Virus record (IMG/VR): IMGVR_UViG_3300046751_001172
Location: 1-27,648 of that record
Length of the DNA stretch: 27,648 nucleotides
Reading direction: 5' to 3' (one strand)
Source: a virus
The number at the start of each line of letters is the position of its first letter. Position 1 is the stretch's first letter. Under the pieces are notes generated by a model. The model worked only from the letters and a program-made list of their open reading frames with translations. It was not told the DNA's origin and made no database searches. Positions 6,957 to 14,392 of the stretch are shown in pieces. A program made the position numbers and the translations under genes.

Positions 6957-7181
6957 ATGAATAAAACCACAGAAAAATCAATAGGCATTAGAGTGAAGCC
7001 TGAAACATACGATGAAATTCTATCTATGTGTGAAAAGCTCGGAGGTATTCCAGTCAATAACTTTGCTCAGAATGCGATAGAATCAGCATTAGAGATGCTG
7101 AAAGATAAAGAAATAACCGTTCCAAAGTGGATTGCGGTAGGACGCTACGCTTTGGATTTTACCAAAGGAGAAAAATTATAA
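6957..7181 (+). CDS. RHH-like DNA-binding protein, candidate phage repressor
   Basis: A 74-aa protein. The start is fixed by GAGGA (6946-6950) six bases before the ATG. KSIGIRVKPETYDEILSMCEKLGGIPVNNFAQNAIESALEML fits a beta strand followed by two helices, the RHH fold, with a short C-terminal tail (VPKWIAVGRYALDF). It diverges from the early operon across the phased repeats at 6820-6876, the usual position for a regulator controlling early transcription. No CI-type repressor is visible in the window, so this is the best lysogeny-control candidate. The regulatory role is inferred. Confidence 0.65.
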   Translation: MNKTTEKSIGIRVKPETYDEILSMCEKLGGIPVNNFAQNAIESALEMLKDKEITVPKWIAVGRYALDFTKGEKL

Positions 7182-7186
7182 GACCA

Positions 7187-7546
7187 ATGAACCAAATTGA
7201 AGTTAAGCTACAAGGTGAAACTCGTAATGTTGAATTTGATCAGCCTATACTTTGGGTTGATTTTCCCGTTAAAGGATTTTATCGATCAAAAAGTTTTTTG
7301 ATCGCCATTATGATACTAACGATTGGAGTTTCTATTGGTTGGTATATTAATAACGAGAATTTAGATAAAGCACTACTTGAATCAAGTTATTACAAACAGG
7401 AGGTTATAAGACTCCAGCATGAGAAAATCGAGATGCAGACAATGTTGAGAGAGAGAGGCATAAAAGGTCACTTAATCCAACCCGAGAAACCGATTGGCAA
7501 TGCTTTGGCAATAAAACCCTCTAAACAGCATATTAGAGGCAGATAG
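7187..7546 (+). CDS. Single-pass membrane protein with coiled coil
   Basis: A 119-aa protein starting at the ATG 7187, five bases after the RHH gene; an upstream GTG (7127) in the same frame lies inside that gene and is unlikely. It has a soluble N-terminus (about 33 residues), a transmembrane helix FLIAIMILTIGVSIGWYI (about 37-54), a helical charged segment that could form a coiled coil (ENLDKALLESSYYKQEVIRLQHEKIEMQTMLRERG), and a basic tail. The position beside the regulator and integrase suggests a lysogenic-conversion or superinfection-exclusion role, but no family is recognised. Confidence 0.6.
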   Translation: MNQIEVKLQGETRNVEFDQPILWVDFPVKGFYRSKSFLIAIMILTIGVSIGWYINNENLDKALLESSYYKQEVIRLQHEKIEMQTMLRERGIKGHLIQPEKPIGNALAIKPSKQHIRGR

Positions 7547-7647
7547 CATCTCACCTCCCTCTCCTTAAAATCCTCTCCCTTGTATGTATGGTTTTATTCC
7601 TAAGAAATTAGCTATACTTTATATCTATGCTTCTTAGCCTCCTTAAT

Positions 7648-7667
7648 CCCCCCCTATAGTCCCCCCC
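7648..7667. repeat. Paired C7 tracts (G7-N6-G7 on the minus strand)
   Basis: Runs of seven C at 7648-7654 and 7661-7667 are separated by TATAGT. On the minus strand this reads G7-ACTATA-G7, which can supply four G3 tracts with loops of 1, 6 and 1. The surrounding 7547-7778 gap between the membrane protein and the integrase stop holds no gene I can support. Confidence 0.5.
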
Positions 7668-7744
7668 TTAATGGTTCCAGAATCGGCTAAAAACCGCATA
7701 AAAACTAGGGTTTTAAAAACGGAAAATTAAGCTTACACGTTGAA

Positions 7745-7764
7745 ACTACGTTATATACCGTAGT
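7745..7764. repeat. Inverted repeat ACTACG-N8-CGTAGT near integrase 3' end
   Basis: ACTACG (7745-7750) and CGTAGT (7759-7764) are exact inverted arms around TTATATAC, with CACGT on both outer sides (7736-7740 and 7768-7772). No T-run follows on either strand, so a terminator is unlikely. It could bind integrase or a regulator, or be chance. Confidence 0.3.
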
Positions 7765-7778
7765 CTGCACGTATGGAG

Positions 7779-8699
7779 CTACGGGATTAGCCGGAAGTAT
7801 TTTTCAGCATCTTTTGCATTTGCAGAAGATTCGCAATAGTGGCGATGGAAAGTTTTATAATTAGAATGTCCAGTGTATCGCATGGTCATTTCCATCCCCA
7901 TTTTGAAATATGCATAAGTGCAAAATGTGTGCCTCATAGCATCATGTGCAATGTTTCCAAAATATCTTCTGCGAGCCAATCTGTAAGCATTGTAAGAAGA
8001 GTCTGGTAATGGATATTTCTTTAGCCATTTTATTAAATTTGGAGGCAAATCATGAAGCACTCTCGTGCGCCTAAGCTTCGAATATTCCCCAAGCAAATAC
8101 AGCTTTTTTCCTTGTAAATCTAAATCCTTACTTTGGATTTTCAAGGATTCATAGGGTCGGATTCCTGCAAATAACTGCAACGCAGTTCGAGCTTTGAATC
8201 GATCAGGCATAACATTTAGCAGTTTCTGAGCTTGTTCTACTGACAAAATATCAATTGGATTCTCATCTTGTAAAACTTCCATAAGCTTAATTTTGTAAAA
8301 TTGACCCTCCTTAATCCATCCCATTTGCCCACACCAATTCAAAAATACGCACACATCATTGCGATGACCGACTCTTGACCATCTCCCTGAGAAAGATTCA
8401 GCAAAAGTTTTTACATCTTTCCGAGATATTTCATCTAACTTTTTATCGCCAATCCATGTGATAAAGGCAGAAACTCGCTGTCGCATGGTCACTAAAGAAG
8501 TCTTGCGCAAGTTGCGTTGAGCGCATGCATGCTGGTACATGCGGTGAGCTTTGTCAGGTGCAGGAAGCCTCCCTAAGTCATTCTTTGATACTAAGTTAGG
8601 CTTGGTGGGAGATGGCAGATTCGAACTGCCGACCTCATGCGTGTCATGCATGCCTGGTAACGCCTTCTTAGTCAATGTTTTAAGTATTTTTTTGATCAT
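7779..8699 (-). CDS. int: Tyrosine-family site-specific integrase
   Basis: The 306-aa ORF has the full tyrosine-recombinase set: Arg181 (FAGIRPYESL), Lys208 (EYSKLRRTR), His252 and Arg256 (HDAMRHTF), His278 (TGHSN) and the nucleophile Tyr288 (HRHYCES). A SAM-like core-binding domain spans about residues 52-125 (MYQHACAQRNLRKTSLVTMRQRVSAFITWIG...). No clear arm-binding domain is seen. Residues 16-33 are encoded by the tRNA-Val-like attP segment. AGG lies five bases upstream of the ATG at 8699, so this start is plausible in the free phage; Met17 (inside the tRNA segment) and Met54 are alternatives, especially after integration. It converges with the 7187-7546 gene and diverges from 8762. Confidence 0.9.
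   Translation of the reverse strand: MIKKILKTLTKKALPGMHDTHEVGSSNLPSPTKPNLVSKNDLGRLPAPDKAHRMYQHACAQRNLRKTSLVTMRQRVSAFITWIGDKKLDEISRKDVKTFAESFSGRWSRVGHRNDVCVFLNWCGQMGWIKEGQFYKIKLMEVLQDENPIDILSVEQAQKLLNVMPDRFKARTALQLFAGIRPYESLKIQSKDLDLQGKKLYLLGEYSKLRRTRVLHDLPPNLIKWLKKYPLPDSSYNAYRLARRRYFGNIAHDAMRHTFCTYAYFKMGMEMTMRYTGHSNYKTFHRHYCESSANAKDAEKYFRLIP
8603..8653 (-). other. attP: Probable attP core: 3' portion of a tRNA-Val(GAC) gene
   Basis: On the minus strand this segment reads as tRNA positions 26 to 76. It has a perfect 5-bp anticodon stem (CATGC/GCATG), loop ATGACAC with U33 and anticodon GAC, a 5-base variable loop, a perfect T-arm (GGCAG-TTCGAAT-CTGCC), the 3' acceptor strand ATCTCCC, discriminator A and encoded CCA. 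The preceding bases do not form a D-arm or the matching GGGAGAT acceptor strand, so this is not a complete tRNA gene. Tyrosine integrases commonly use such segments as the core that restores the host tRNA on integration. Phage genes flank it on both sides, so it is attP rather than attL or attR. Confidence 0.82.
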
Positions 8700-8729
8700 T
8701 GTTACCTATATTTTATGTTTACACTTGAA

Positions 8730-8748
8730 GAATCACAGAGAGTGATTC
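8730..8748. promoter_or_regulatory. 19-bp palindrome, candidate operator
   Basis: GAATCAC-AGAGA-GTGATTC has perfect 7-base arms and sits between the divergent integrase (start 8699) and rightward (start 8762) genes. The arms and 5-base spacer fit a dimeric HTH-repressor site. It could instead form a hairpin in an integrase leader transcript, but no T-run follows. Confidence 0.5.
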
Positions 8749-8761
8749 ATAGTTAAAAGTC

Positions 8762-8977
8762 GTGAAGGATGAAGAGATTTTAAACAACGTTGAGCCGATG
8801 CTGAAGGAGTACTACTCAACATTTTTATTAGTGGGTTTTAAAGCTGATACTGGGGAAATTAGTTCCATAGGATGTCTTGGTGACATCAAAGACCCATCAG
8901 GAGAATATAAGAAACTCAAGCCTATTCATGGCAAAATATGTAGATTAGTGGAGAAAAGTAATGAGGAAGATTCGTAA
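8762..8977 (+). CDS. Hypothetical protein, first rightward late-arm gene
   Basis: A 71-aa protein using GTG at 8762; a later in-frame ATG at 8798 would give 59 aa. No clear ribosome-binding site precedes either. The sequence STFLLVGFKADTGEISSIGCLGDIKD suggests a beta-rich core. It overlaps the next gene by 17 bases. No family is recognised. Confidence 0.5.
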   Translation: MKDEEILNNVEPMLKEYYSTFLLVGFKADTGEISSIGCLGDIKDPSGEYKKLKPIHGKICRLVEKSNEEDS

Positions 8978-9356
8978 AGGTTGGGCAGTATTTGATGAAT
9001 TTCCGCCTATTTTTGTTAGGCTTTTGGCTCGGGAGAGGATTCTAAATGAGAACGGAAAGACAAGTGCAGTTAGAGTTCTTTCTGATGAAGAGATAGCTAT
9101 CAACTCAGAGCTAGATATTGATAAGGTGAAATTACTTAGCGAACGACACAACTGGGATGATATCGAGGTTGGTGAAGCTAAAAGGTTCTGTCAGGGATGT
9201 AACTTTGATCTGTTTGATTGGCAGGTAAGAAATTCAGCATATGCACTAGCCTCAAACGGTAGCTTTGCTTATCTTAGGTCTAGCCCTGATTGGGTGAAGA
9301 AATACAAGCCAATGTTAATGTCATTTTTTAGAAATGCCGCGACGTCGAAAGTATAG
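8961..9356 (+). CDS. Hypothetical protein upstream of terminase genes
   Basis: A 131-aa protein; GGAG lies about 8 bases before the ATG. The middle part (LSDEEIAINSELDIDKVKLLSERHNWDDIEVGEAKRF) looks helical and could include a helix-turn-helix, followed by CQGCNFDLFDWQVRNSAYAL and an aromatic, basic C-terminus. It overlaps the putative small terminase gene by 23 bases. A DNA-packaging or regulatory role is possible from context; I cannot assign a family. Confidence 0.6.
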   Translation: MRKIRKGWAVFDEFPPIFVRLLARERILNENGKTSAVRVLSDEEIAINSELDIDKVKLLSERHNWDDIEVGEAKRFCQGCNFDLFDWQVRNSAYALASNGSFAYLRSSPDWVKKYKPMLMSFFRNAATSKV

Positions 9357-10002
9357 TACTGATGAGTTAGCCACTCTCATGCGCAAGCATGATGGTAACT
9401 ATGGAACAGCTGCAGAGGAATTAGGTATTGCAGAGCATAATTTGCGTGAGAAAGTTAGGCGTGATCCGAAGCTTAAAGCATTATGGCAAGTAGCTGGCGA
9501 ACAAGGTCACGCACCAACTGAAGTTGAACTGATGGCTAGATCGGAACCGCCGGAAGCTCCAAGCCACAAGGAATTTCTTGGTGCATTGAAAGCCAACGGA
9601 AAAGAAGTTTTCATGAACGATATTGAGGGAATGCTAAAAAACCCTGCCAATATTGAGAAGCTAAAAGTATTTGATAACCTCCAAGGAGGTATAGGACGTT
9701 TAATGTCCAATGCCCTAGAGGTTACTCAAAAGATAGCAATTCGTCAAAACATGGCTTTGTTTGAGGTTGGAGAGAAGTTGAGAGACGATATATCAGGAGG
9801 CTCGTTGGATCCTGAGGAGGAAATACTCAAGACAAAGTTATTTCTCCAAGCAACCGAGCAACAAGGTAAGTTCTACGATAGGTTACTGCATGGGTTAGAT
9901 TTGATGATCAAGATGAGTGATAAAGATAAGAAGCAAGACAAGAGGAAGCCTGGCTTCCGACCGCTCAAGGAGATGTCAAATGCCGAGGCTAAAGAAGATT
10001 GA
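9334..10002 (+). CDS. Putative terminase small subunit
   Basis: A 222-aa protein with an N-terminal HTH (YSTDELATLMRKHDGNYGTAAEELGIAEHNLREKVRRDPKL), a helical central region (IEGMLKNPANIEKL...LQGGIGRLMSNALEVTQKIAIRQNMALFEVGEKLRD) and a basic tail rich in Lys and Asp. DNA-binding N-terminus, helical oligomerisation region and position directly before the large terminase fit TerS, which recognises the packaging site. No specific TerS family is recognised, so the call rests on architecture and neighbourhood. The last 23 bases overlap the large-terminase gene. Confidence 0.65.
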   Translation: MPRRRKYSTDELATLMRKHDGNYGTAAEELGIAEHNLREKVRRDPKLKALWQVAGEQGHAPTEVELMARSEPPEAPSHKEFLGALKANGKEVFMNDIEGMLKNPANIEKLKVFDNLQGGIGRLMSNALEVTQKIAIRQNMALFEVGEKLRDDISGGSLDPEEEILKTKLFLQATEQQGKFYDRLLHGLDLMIKMSDKDKKQDKRKPGFRPLKEMSNAEAKED

Positions 10003-11518
10003 TCCAAAAGCTTTCATCGATGCATTCGATGAAGAAGAAGAAGAAGAGGTAGATGTAGAACCTTGGTCACCGAGTCTATCGGGTAGCCAGCAGGAACTAT
10101 TCGAGAGTACTTCTAAATACATTCTAGCCTATGGGGAAAGGGCATCGGGTAAGACTTTTGTGTTGGGTGGACATAAACTTGTTCGTCATGCTTATGAGAA
10201 TTTTAACGCACTTTGTTTGATTGTTGTGGGAATTAAGTCACAAGCAACTCAGGGTGGTGTTTGGCACAAATTGCAGACCGAGATATTACCCGAGTGGAAA
10301 GAAGGTCTTGGTCTTGAGCATACGGATGAGAAAATGGACTTACAGAAAGCTCCGTATATTGATGTGCAGAACCGATATGGTGGTTGGTCTAGGATCAGCC
10401 TCATGTCTGCTCCGTTTGGAAATATATTGTCTGACCGAATAAAGGGATTTGAACCAAGCTATGTATTTGTAGATGAGCTGACGAACTTGGAGTCTCCAGC
10501 TTACTTCGAGGCAATAGTTCAGCAGTTAGGTAGAAGGCAGGGAATCGAGGGCTGTCAGCAATATTGCGCTGCTTGCAATCCGAGTGGGCCATCCCACTGG
10601 GTGTATAAAAGATTTTTCGAAAATCCCCTAGATGAAGATGGTAATTACAATAAAGATTATCATGTAGTGCATGTAAGGATTGCCGAGAATGTAGATAACT
10701 TACCCGAAGGATATTATGACAGAGTGATGGAGGCTGTCTCCAATGACCCCATTGAAGCAAAACGAATGCTCGAGGGGGAGTGGGTAGATAGACCATCGGG
10801 CGACGCTATATTAGCTCCGTACTTCTCAAAACCTCTTCATGTGGTCGGTGACGCCAAAAGAGGTATAGTTCCCAATCCAGACTTCCCAGTCATTATTGGA
10901 TATGACCCAGGGGCAGTAAATAATGCTATGATCTTTTTGCAATGCCTCATAGGCAAAGAGAAGTCGGTATGGACGGTATTCGATGAACTAGTAACAATAA
11001 ATAAGAAAGTTCCTTATACTACTTTAATTCCTTTGATCTATCGAAAGATGAAGTATTGGAATGATCATGTCGGCCAAAAGCTAAAATTTGTACATATCTC
11101 AGATAATAGTGCGTTCAATCAATATAGGGCAAAGACAGGATCCTATGATGTCAGAGACTTTGAGGAGATATCTAAGCAAAAGTGCGATCATTTTGATCTA
11201 GAGCCTATTCGTATGAAAGCTGCACCAAAGTTTCAAGGCTCAGTTGAGGGTAGGGTAAGGCTAATGATTGCTAAGCTTGTACAGGAAGAGATTATCATAT
11301 CAGCACAATGTACAGATGTCTTAAAGAGTGTTAGGCATCTTTCATCGGAAAGGCAAAAGGACGGCAAATATGACCCAAATTTAGGTCTTAAACCAAAGAG
11401 GAGTGTTTATATTCATGCCTTCGATGCTCTTACTTATCCTATTATGTATTACGATGTAAAGTCAGGCACACCGTATGCGAATGTGAAGTCAGCTAGCATT
11501 ATTGAAATAAATGCTTGA
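9980..11518 (+). CDS. terL: Terminase large subunit (ATPase/nuclease)
   Basis: A 512-aa packaging motor. The start at 9980 is set by AAGGAG seven bases upstream. After an acidic N-terminal run (DEEEEEEVDVEPW) come Walker A GERASGKT (residues 52-59), Walker B VFVDE (162-166) and a coupling-type CNPSGPSHWVY segment. The C-terminal RNase H-like nuclease has three acidic residues: D309 (IIGYDPG), D375 (HISDNSAF) and D482 (HAFDALTYPI). The protein translocates DNA into the procapsid through the portal and cuts it. Motifs are complete and the length is normal for the family. Confidence 0.92.
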   Translation: MPRLKKIDPKAFIDAFDEEEEEEVDVEPWSPSLSGSQQELFESTSKYILAYGERASGKTFVLGGHKLVRHAYENFNALCLIVVGIKSQATQGGVWHKLQTEILPEWKEGLGLEHTDEKMDLQKAPYIDVQNRYGGWSRISLMSAPFGNILSDRIKGFEPSYVFVDELTNLESPAYFEAIVQQLGRRQGIEGCQQYCAACNPSGPSHWVYKRFFENPLDEDGNYNKDYHVVHVRIAENVDNLPEGYYDRVMEAVSNDPIEAKRMLEGEWVDRPSGDAILAPYFSKPLHVVGDAKRGIVPNPDFPVIIGYDPGAVNNAMIFLQCLIGKEKSVWTVFDELVTINKKVPYTTLIPLIYRKMKYWNDHVGQKLKFVHISDNSAFNQYRAKTGSYDVRDFEEISKQKCDHFDLEPIRMKAAPKFQGSVEGRVRLMIAKLVQEEIIISAQCTDVLKSVRHLSSERQKDGKYDPNLGLKPKRSVYIHAFDALTYPIMYYDVKSGTPYANVKSASIIEINA

Positions 11519-11540
11519 GTAACCTAATCTTTTGGGTTAC
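11519..11540 (+). promoter_or_regulatory. GTAACC...GGTTAC leader element before acidic gene
   Basis: GTAACC (11519-11524) and GGTTAC (11535-11540) form an inverted repeat spanning the TerL stop and the start region of the next gene, whose ATG follows after nine A/T-rich bases. A similar arrangement precedes the capsid gene. Confidence 0.35.
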
Positions 11541-11549
11541 AAAAGTATT

Positions 11550-11819
11550 ATGCAAGACTTGTTACAACTCTCGCTTGGTGATGAAGAGGTTGCCGAGCTT
11601 TTCGAAGGCATCAACGCAGGAGATAAGGTAAAGCTTACTTTAGAGGTAACCATTTCGGAACTTGATGAAGAACGTTTAAATGCAACTGTGGATATGGTTC
11701 ATGATGATGTGAATGTCGAGGAAGAGGCAGGTGACTTCGAAGAGGACGAGGATTATGAGGAAGATGAAGATGAAGACGAAGATGAGGAGTACGAAGAGGA
11801 AGAAGCTGAGGAAGAATGA
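11550..11819 (+). CDS. Small acidic protein with Asp/Glu-rich tail
   Basis: An 89-aa protein from the ATG at 11550 (an in-frame TTG at 11532 is less likely). The N-terminal half (MQDLLQLSLGDEEVAELFEGINAGDKVKLTLEVTISELDEERLNATVDMV) looks folded; the last 35 residues are almost entirely Asp and Glu. No Shine-Dalgarno is visible. Strongly acidic tails occur on DNA-mimic and chaperone-like phage proteins, but no family is recognised. Its 3' part overlaps an ORF in the +1 frame that is correspondingly basic. Confidence 0.6.
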   Translation: MQDLLQLSLGDEEVAELFEGINAGDKVKLTLEVTISELDEERLNATVDMVHDDVNVEEEAGDFEEDEDYEEDEDEDEDEEYEEEEAEEE

Positions 11820-12144
11820 TTATTCTCCAGCTTCCCTTCTAATAACAAATCACTACAGGCACGTCGGAGTTAACGACATATGGGACAGGAATCGAGTACA
11901 AAGATTATTGGGCTATCTAAGAATGTCAGAGAAAGAGTTAGTTGCCTTATTAAACACTACTATGTCCGCCTTCAAGGCATGTTATCTCCGTGGAAGCATA
12001 TCAGGACCCTGCGCACTTTTATTAACCGTCTTAGAACAGACATATATGGGAGACTTCGTAACAGATTCCGTCCCTAACTTATTCGATTTTTATGGTTCAT
12101 CCAGACATACTAGAGAAGACGGGAACGACCCAAGCGAGACTTAG
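11782..12144 (+). CDS. HTH-like hypothetical protein between TerL and portal
   Basis: The reading frame is open from 11713; I place the start at 11782 (120 aa) to limit overlap with the acidic gene, but 11713, 11764, 11770 and 11923 are all possible. The supported part is VQRLLGYLRMSEKELVALLNTTMSAFKACYLRGSISGPCALLLTVLEQTYM, which resembles the helix-turn-helix of XRE-like proteins followed by an allLtlLE-type helix. The 3' end overlaps the portal gene by 53 bases. A DNA-binding role is inferred from that resemblance. Confidence 0.5.
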   Translation: MRSTKRKKLRKNDYSPASLLITNHYRHVGVNDIWDRNRVQRLLGYLRMSEKELVALLNTTMSAFKACYLRGSISGPCALLLTVLEQTYMGDFVTDSVPNLFDFYGSSRHTREDGNDPSET

Positions 12145-14389
12145 AGAAGTATTTTGTTGTAAGAAAAGCGATTCCAAGAATTGGAAGATTAAGGAACGCT
12201 TAACAGATTTAGTCCGAAGTCGAGTCCACGAGGGGATTTATCACTCATGCAAAAATCACTCATTGTACCTCTCTGTGGACTTGGCTTGGGACAGCCTCCC
12301 TATTAATAAGTTTACGATTCCTCTTCTTCAGTATGCTCAAGGAAAAATCAATATCCAACAATGCGAACAGAAACTTGAGGGTATAGATCCTGAGCTGAAA
12401 GATAAGTTCGTAGAGTATGATGATGAGGGTGATATCAAAGATATTAACCTTATGCGTTTGTATGAGGTTTCAGTATCTTTAATACGTTCTTATGTAACTC
12501 GAAGAGTTGCGGCACAGACCTCTAGGTTTTCTAATCTCTTTCCATACTTTAAGTATGAGGCAAGAGGTACTGACATTCCTTCTAAGATTAGGGCAGAAGT
12601 ATTGTCACAACGTGTTGAAATGATGGCTGAGCAGTTCGGATACAGACATCAGTTTGAGCAGTCTATCCGGCATATGTTTATGTATGGATACTCTCTCATG
12701 TTCCCATCTGAGCCATGGACTAGAGAAGTCCACTGGAGGGAATCCCCTGACGGCATGGAGTCATTTGTGGAGAAAGAAGGTATACATTTTATTAGTCCAC
12801 ATCCCACTAGAACATTCTGGGACAACTCTGCTCCGTTAGCTGCAGTGAATACAAATCTCGGGCCGAATTGGTTAGGGTATTGGGATATTGTCCGATATTC
12901 AGATGTACGTGAGAATCCTGGGTATTGGAATCTTGGAGAAGTTGAGTACACCAATTCATTACATGGTTTGGTTAATGCATACAAAGACTTCTTCGATTAC
13001 TATTTTGATGGATCGGTATTAGCATTTCCTAAGAAGACTGATTGGTTTCCGTTCGGCAACGACAGAACTTCTAACAAGGGAATCTATGCAGGTGAGGATG
13101 AGGACAAAGCAATGTTCGTATCTACCATCTACATGAAGTTGAATCCTAAAGCCGAAGGGCTAGGGGATTACCCTTTTGATTGCTGGTTAAAACTAGTTGT
13201 GGCATCTGATGAGACAATTATCTATGGCGAGTGGATGCCTTCCATACCTGCCATATATGGTGGTATAAATCAGAATGATGATCGTATGGCTAACTGCTCG
13301 TTCGCTCATGACTTAATGCCTTATCAGGATCAAATGAATAACATCGTTTATGCGATGCTTCATCACATGAAAATATCTATGTTTAAGATTCTGACAATTG
13401 ATCAGGATGCATTAGATGAAGATGTGAAGGAATACTTACAGGCATCCTTGGCAGAAGATAATTTCTATCAGAAACCAAAAGCTATGTTCTACTCAGGAGC
13501 TAAAGCTGCAGACTTAGGAATTGATACAAAAAACATAATCAATGTAGTAGATGTATCTAGGGAATTAGCTCAGGGCATTAGTATGTCACTTAATTCCTTA
13601 TTCCAATTACTTAACTTAGTTGAGAAGTTAATGATACTTTCTCCACAAGAGTTAGGGCAAGCTGCACAAAGAGAAATATCTGCAACCGAGGTTAGTGAGA
13701 TAGCTAACACGACTAATACAATTTATGCTTTTATCTCAGAAGGTATCGATGAGATGCGCGCTGCAGCCAAGAAGATGATCTACGAGCATCTCGTATGCTG
13801 TAGCACTACAGAATTTAATGTCCCTGTGAAACAAAGGTTCTCCCTTAAAACAATTACCGATGCTGGACTAGAGATAGAAGACACTGGTGATCAGGATGAG
13901 AATCCAAAGGGTAGGAATATTATTGGAAGCCCAAGGAACTTAATCCACGAGTACTTATTCTCGGGAAGAGATGGATCAGAAAGGTCAAGGGACACACAGG
14001 CGGCGCAAACCTTAACACAACTCTTTTCACAAGTATTGGGCATGAAAGAAATAGCCCAAGCTTTAGGGAAGGAAAGGATATTTGGTATACTTAACGAAAT
14101 CTTCCGTATGTCAGGAGCAGGTTATGATCTTAATTTGCAGATGGACGAACAAGATGAGGCTGAAGACTTATCTATGGAAGACGAGCAGTTCATTGCTGGA
14201 TTGAAGGAGAAGATTCCACAGTTTGAACAGATGCTCCAAATGATCATGCAACAAATGCAAGGTGGTCAACAAGGTGGGCAACCACAACTACCTGGGGGAG
14301 GAGAAGCACCACAACAAGCATTACCCCCAGGGCAAGCTGCACAAGCAGCAGGTGCGCCTCCACCGCAAGGACAGCCGATACCACAATAA
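12092..14389 (+). CDS. Portal protein
   Basis: A 765-aa protein between TerL and the scaffold gene, the expected portal position. The N-terminal part (HSLYLSVDLAWDSLPINKFTIPLLQYAQGK), a region around YVTRRVAAQTSRFSNLFPYFKYEARGTD and RHMFMYGYSLMF, and the long central helical region (YQDQMNNIVYAMLHHMKISMF; ATEVSEIANTTNTIYAFISEGIDEMRAAAKKM) fit large podovirus portals. The C-terminus is a disordered Gln/Gly/Pro/Ala-rich tail. The portal forms the dodecameric ring at one capsid vertex through which DNA passes. The assignment rests mostly on size, order and general sequence character. Confidence 0.82.
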   Translation: MVHPDILEKTGTTQARLREVFCCKKSDSKNWKIKERLTDLVRSRVHEGIYHSCKNHSLYLSVDLAWDSLPINKFTIPLLQYAQGKINIQQCEQKLEGIDPELKDKFVEYDDEGDIKDINLMRLYEVSVSLIRSYVTRRVAAQTSRFSNLFPYFKYEARGTDIPSKIRAEVLSQRVEMMAEQFGYRHQFEQSIRHMFMYGYSLMFPSEPWTREVHWRESPDGMESFVEKEGIHFISPHPTRTFWDNSAPLAAVNTNLGPNWLGYWDIVRYSDVRENPGYWNLGEVEYTNSLHGLVNAYKDFFDYYFDGSVLAFPKKTDWFPFGNDRTSNKGIYAGEDEDKAMFVSTIYMKLNPKAEGLGDYPFDCWLKLVVASDETIIYGEWMPSIPAIYGGINQNDDRMANCSFAHDLMPYQDQMNNIVYAMLHHMKISMFKILTIDQDALDEDVKEYLQASLAEDNFYQKPKAMFYSGAKAADLGIDTKNIINVVDVSRELAQGISMSLNSLFQLLNLVEKLMILSPQELGQAAQREISATEVSEIANTTNTIYAFISEGIDEMRAAAKKMIYEHLVCCSTTEFNVPVKQRFSLKTITDAGLEIEDTGDQDENPKGRNIIGSPRNLIHEYLFSGRDGSERSRDTQAAQTLTQLFSQVLGMKEIAQALGKERIFGILNEIFRMSGAGYDLNLQMDEQDEAEDLSMEDEQFIAGLKEKIPQFEQMLQMIMQQMQGGQQGGQPQLPGGGEAPQQALPPGQAAQAAGAPPPQGQPIPQ

Positions 14390-14392
14390 TTT

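Noticed and set aside
6767-7057. 96-aa minus-strand ORF across the early switch spacer
   Set aside because: It runs antisense to the RHH gene and through AT-rich regulatory DNA, giving a Phe/Leu/Ile-rich translation typical of AT-rich spacers.
8603-8690. A complete, functional tRNA-Val gene carried by the phage
   Set aside because: Only positions 26-76 are present. The bases before it form neither a D-arm nor an acceptor strand pairing with ATCTCCC.
8551-8745. A 64-aa plus-strand ORF containing GDGRFELPTSC
   Set aside because: This is the well-known spurious translation of the antisense of a tRNA T-arm; it lies opposite the integrase start and the attP segment.
10401-10796. 131-aa antisense ORF inside the large terminase gene
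   Set aside because: It lies fully opposite conserved terminase motifs and has low-complexity, atypical composition; it is a shadow.
11880-12077. 65-aa ORF (MGQESSTKIIGL...) in a third frame before the portal
   Set aside because: It overlaps the better supported HTH-like ORF throughout and shows no domain-like pattern or ribosome-binding site.
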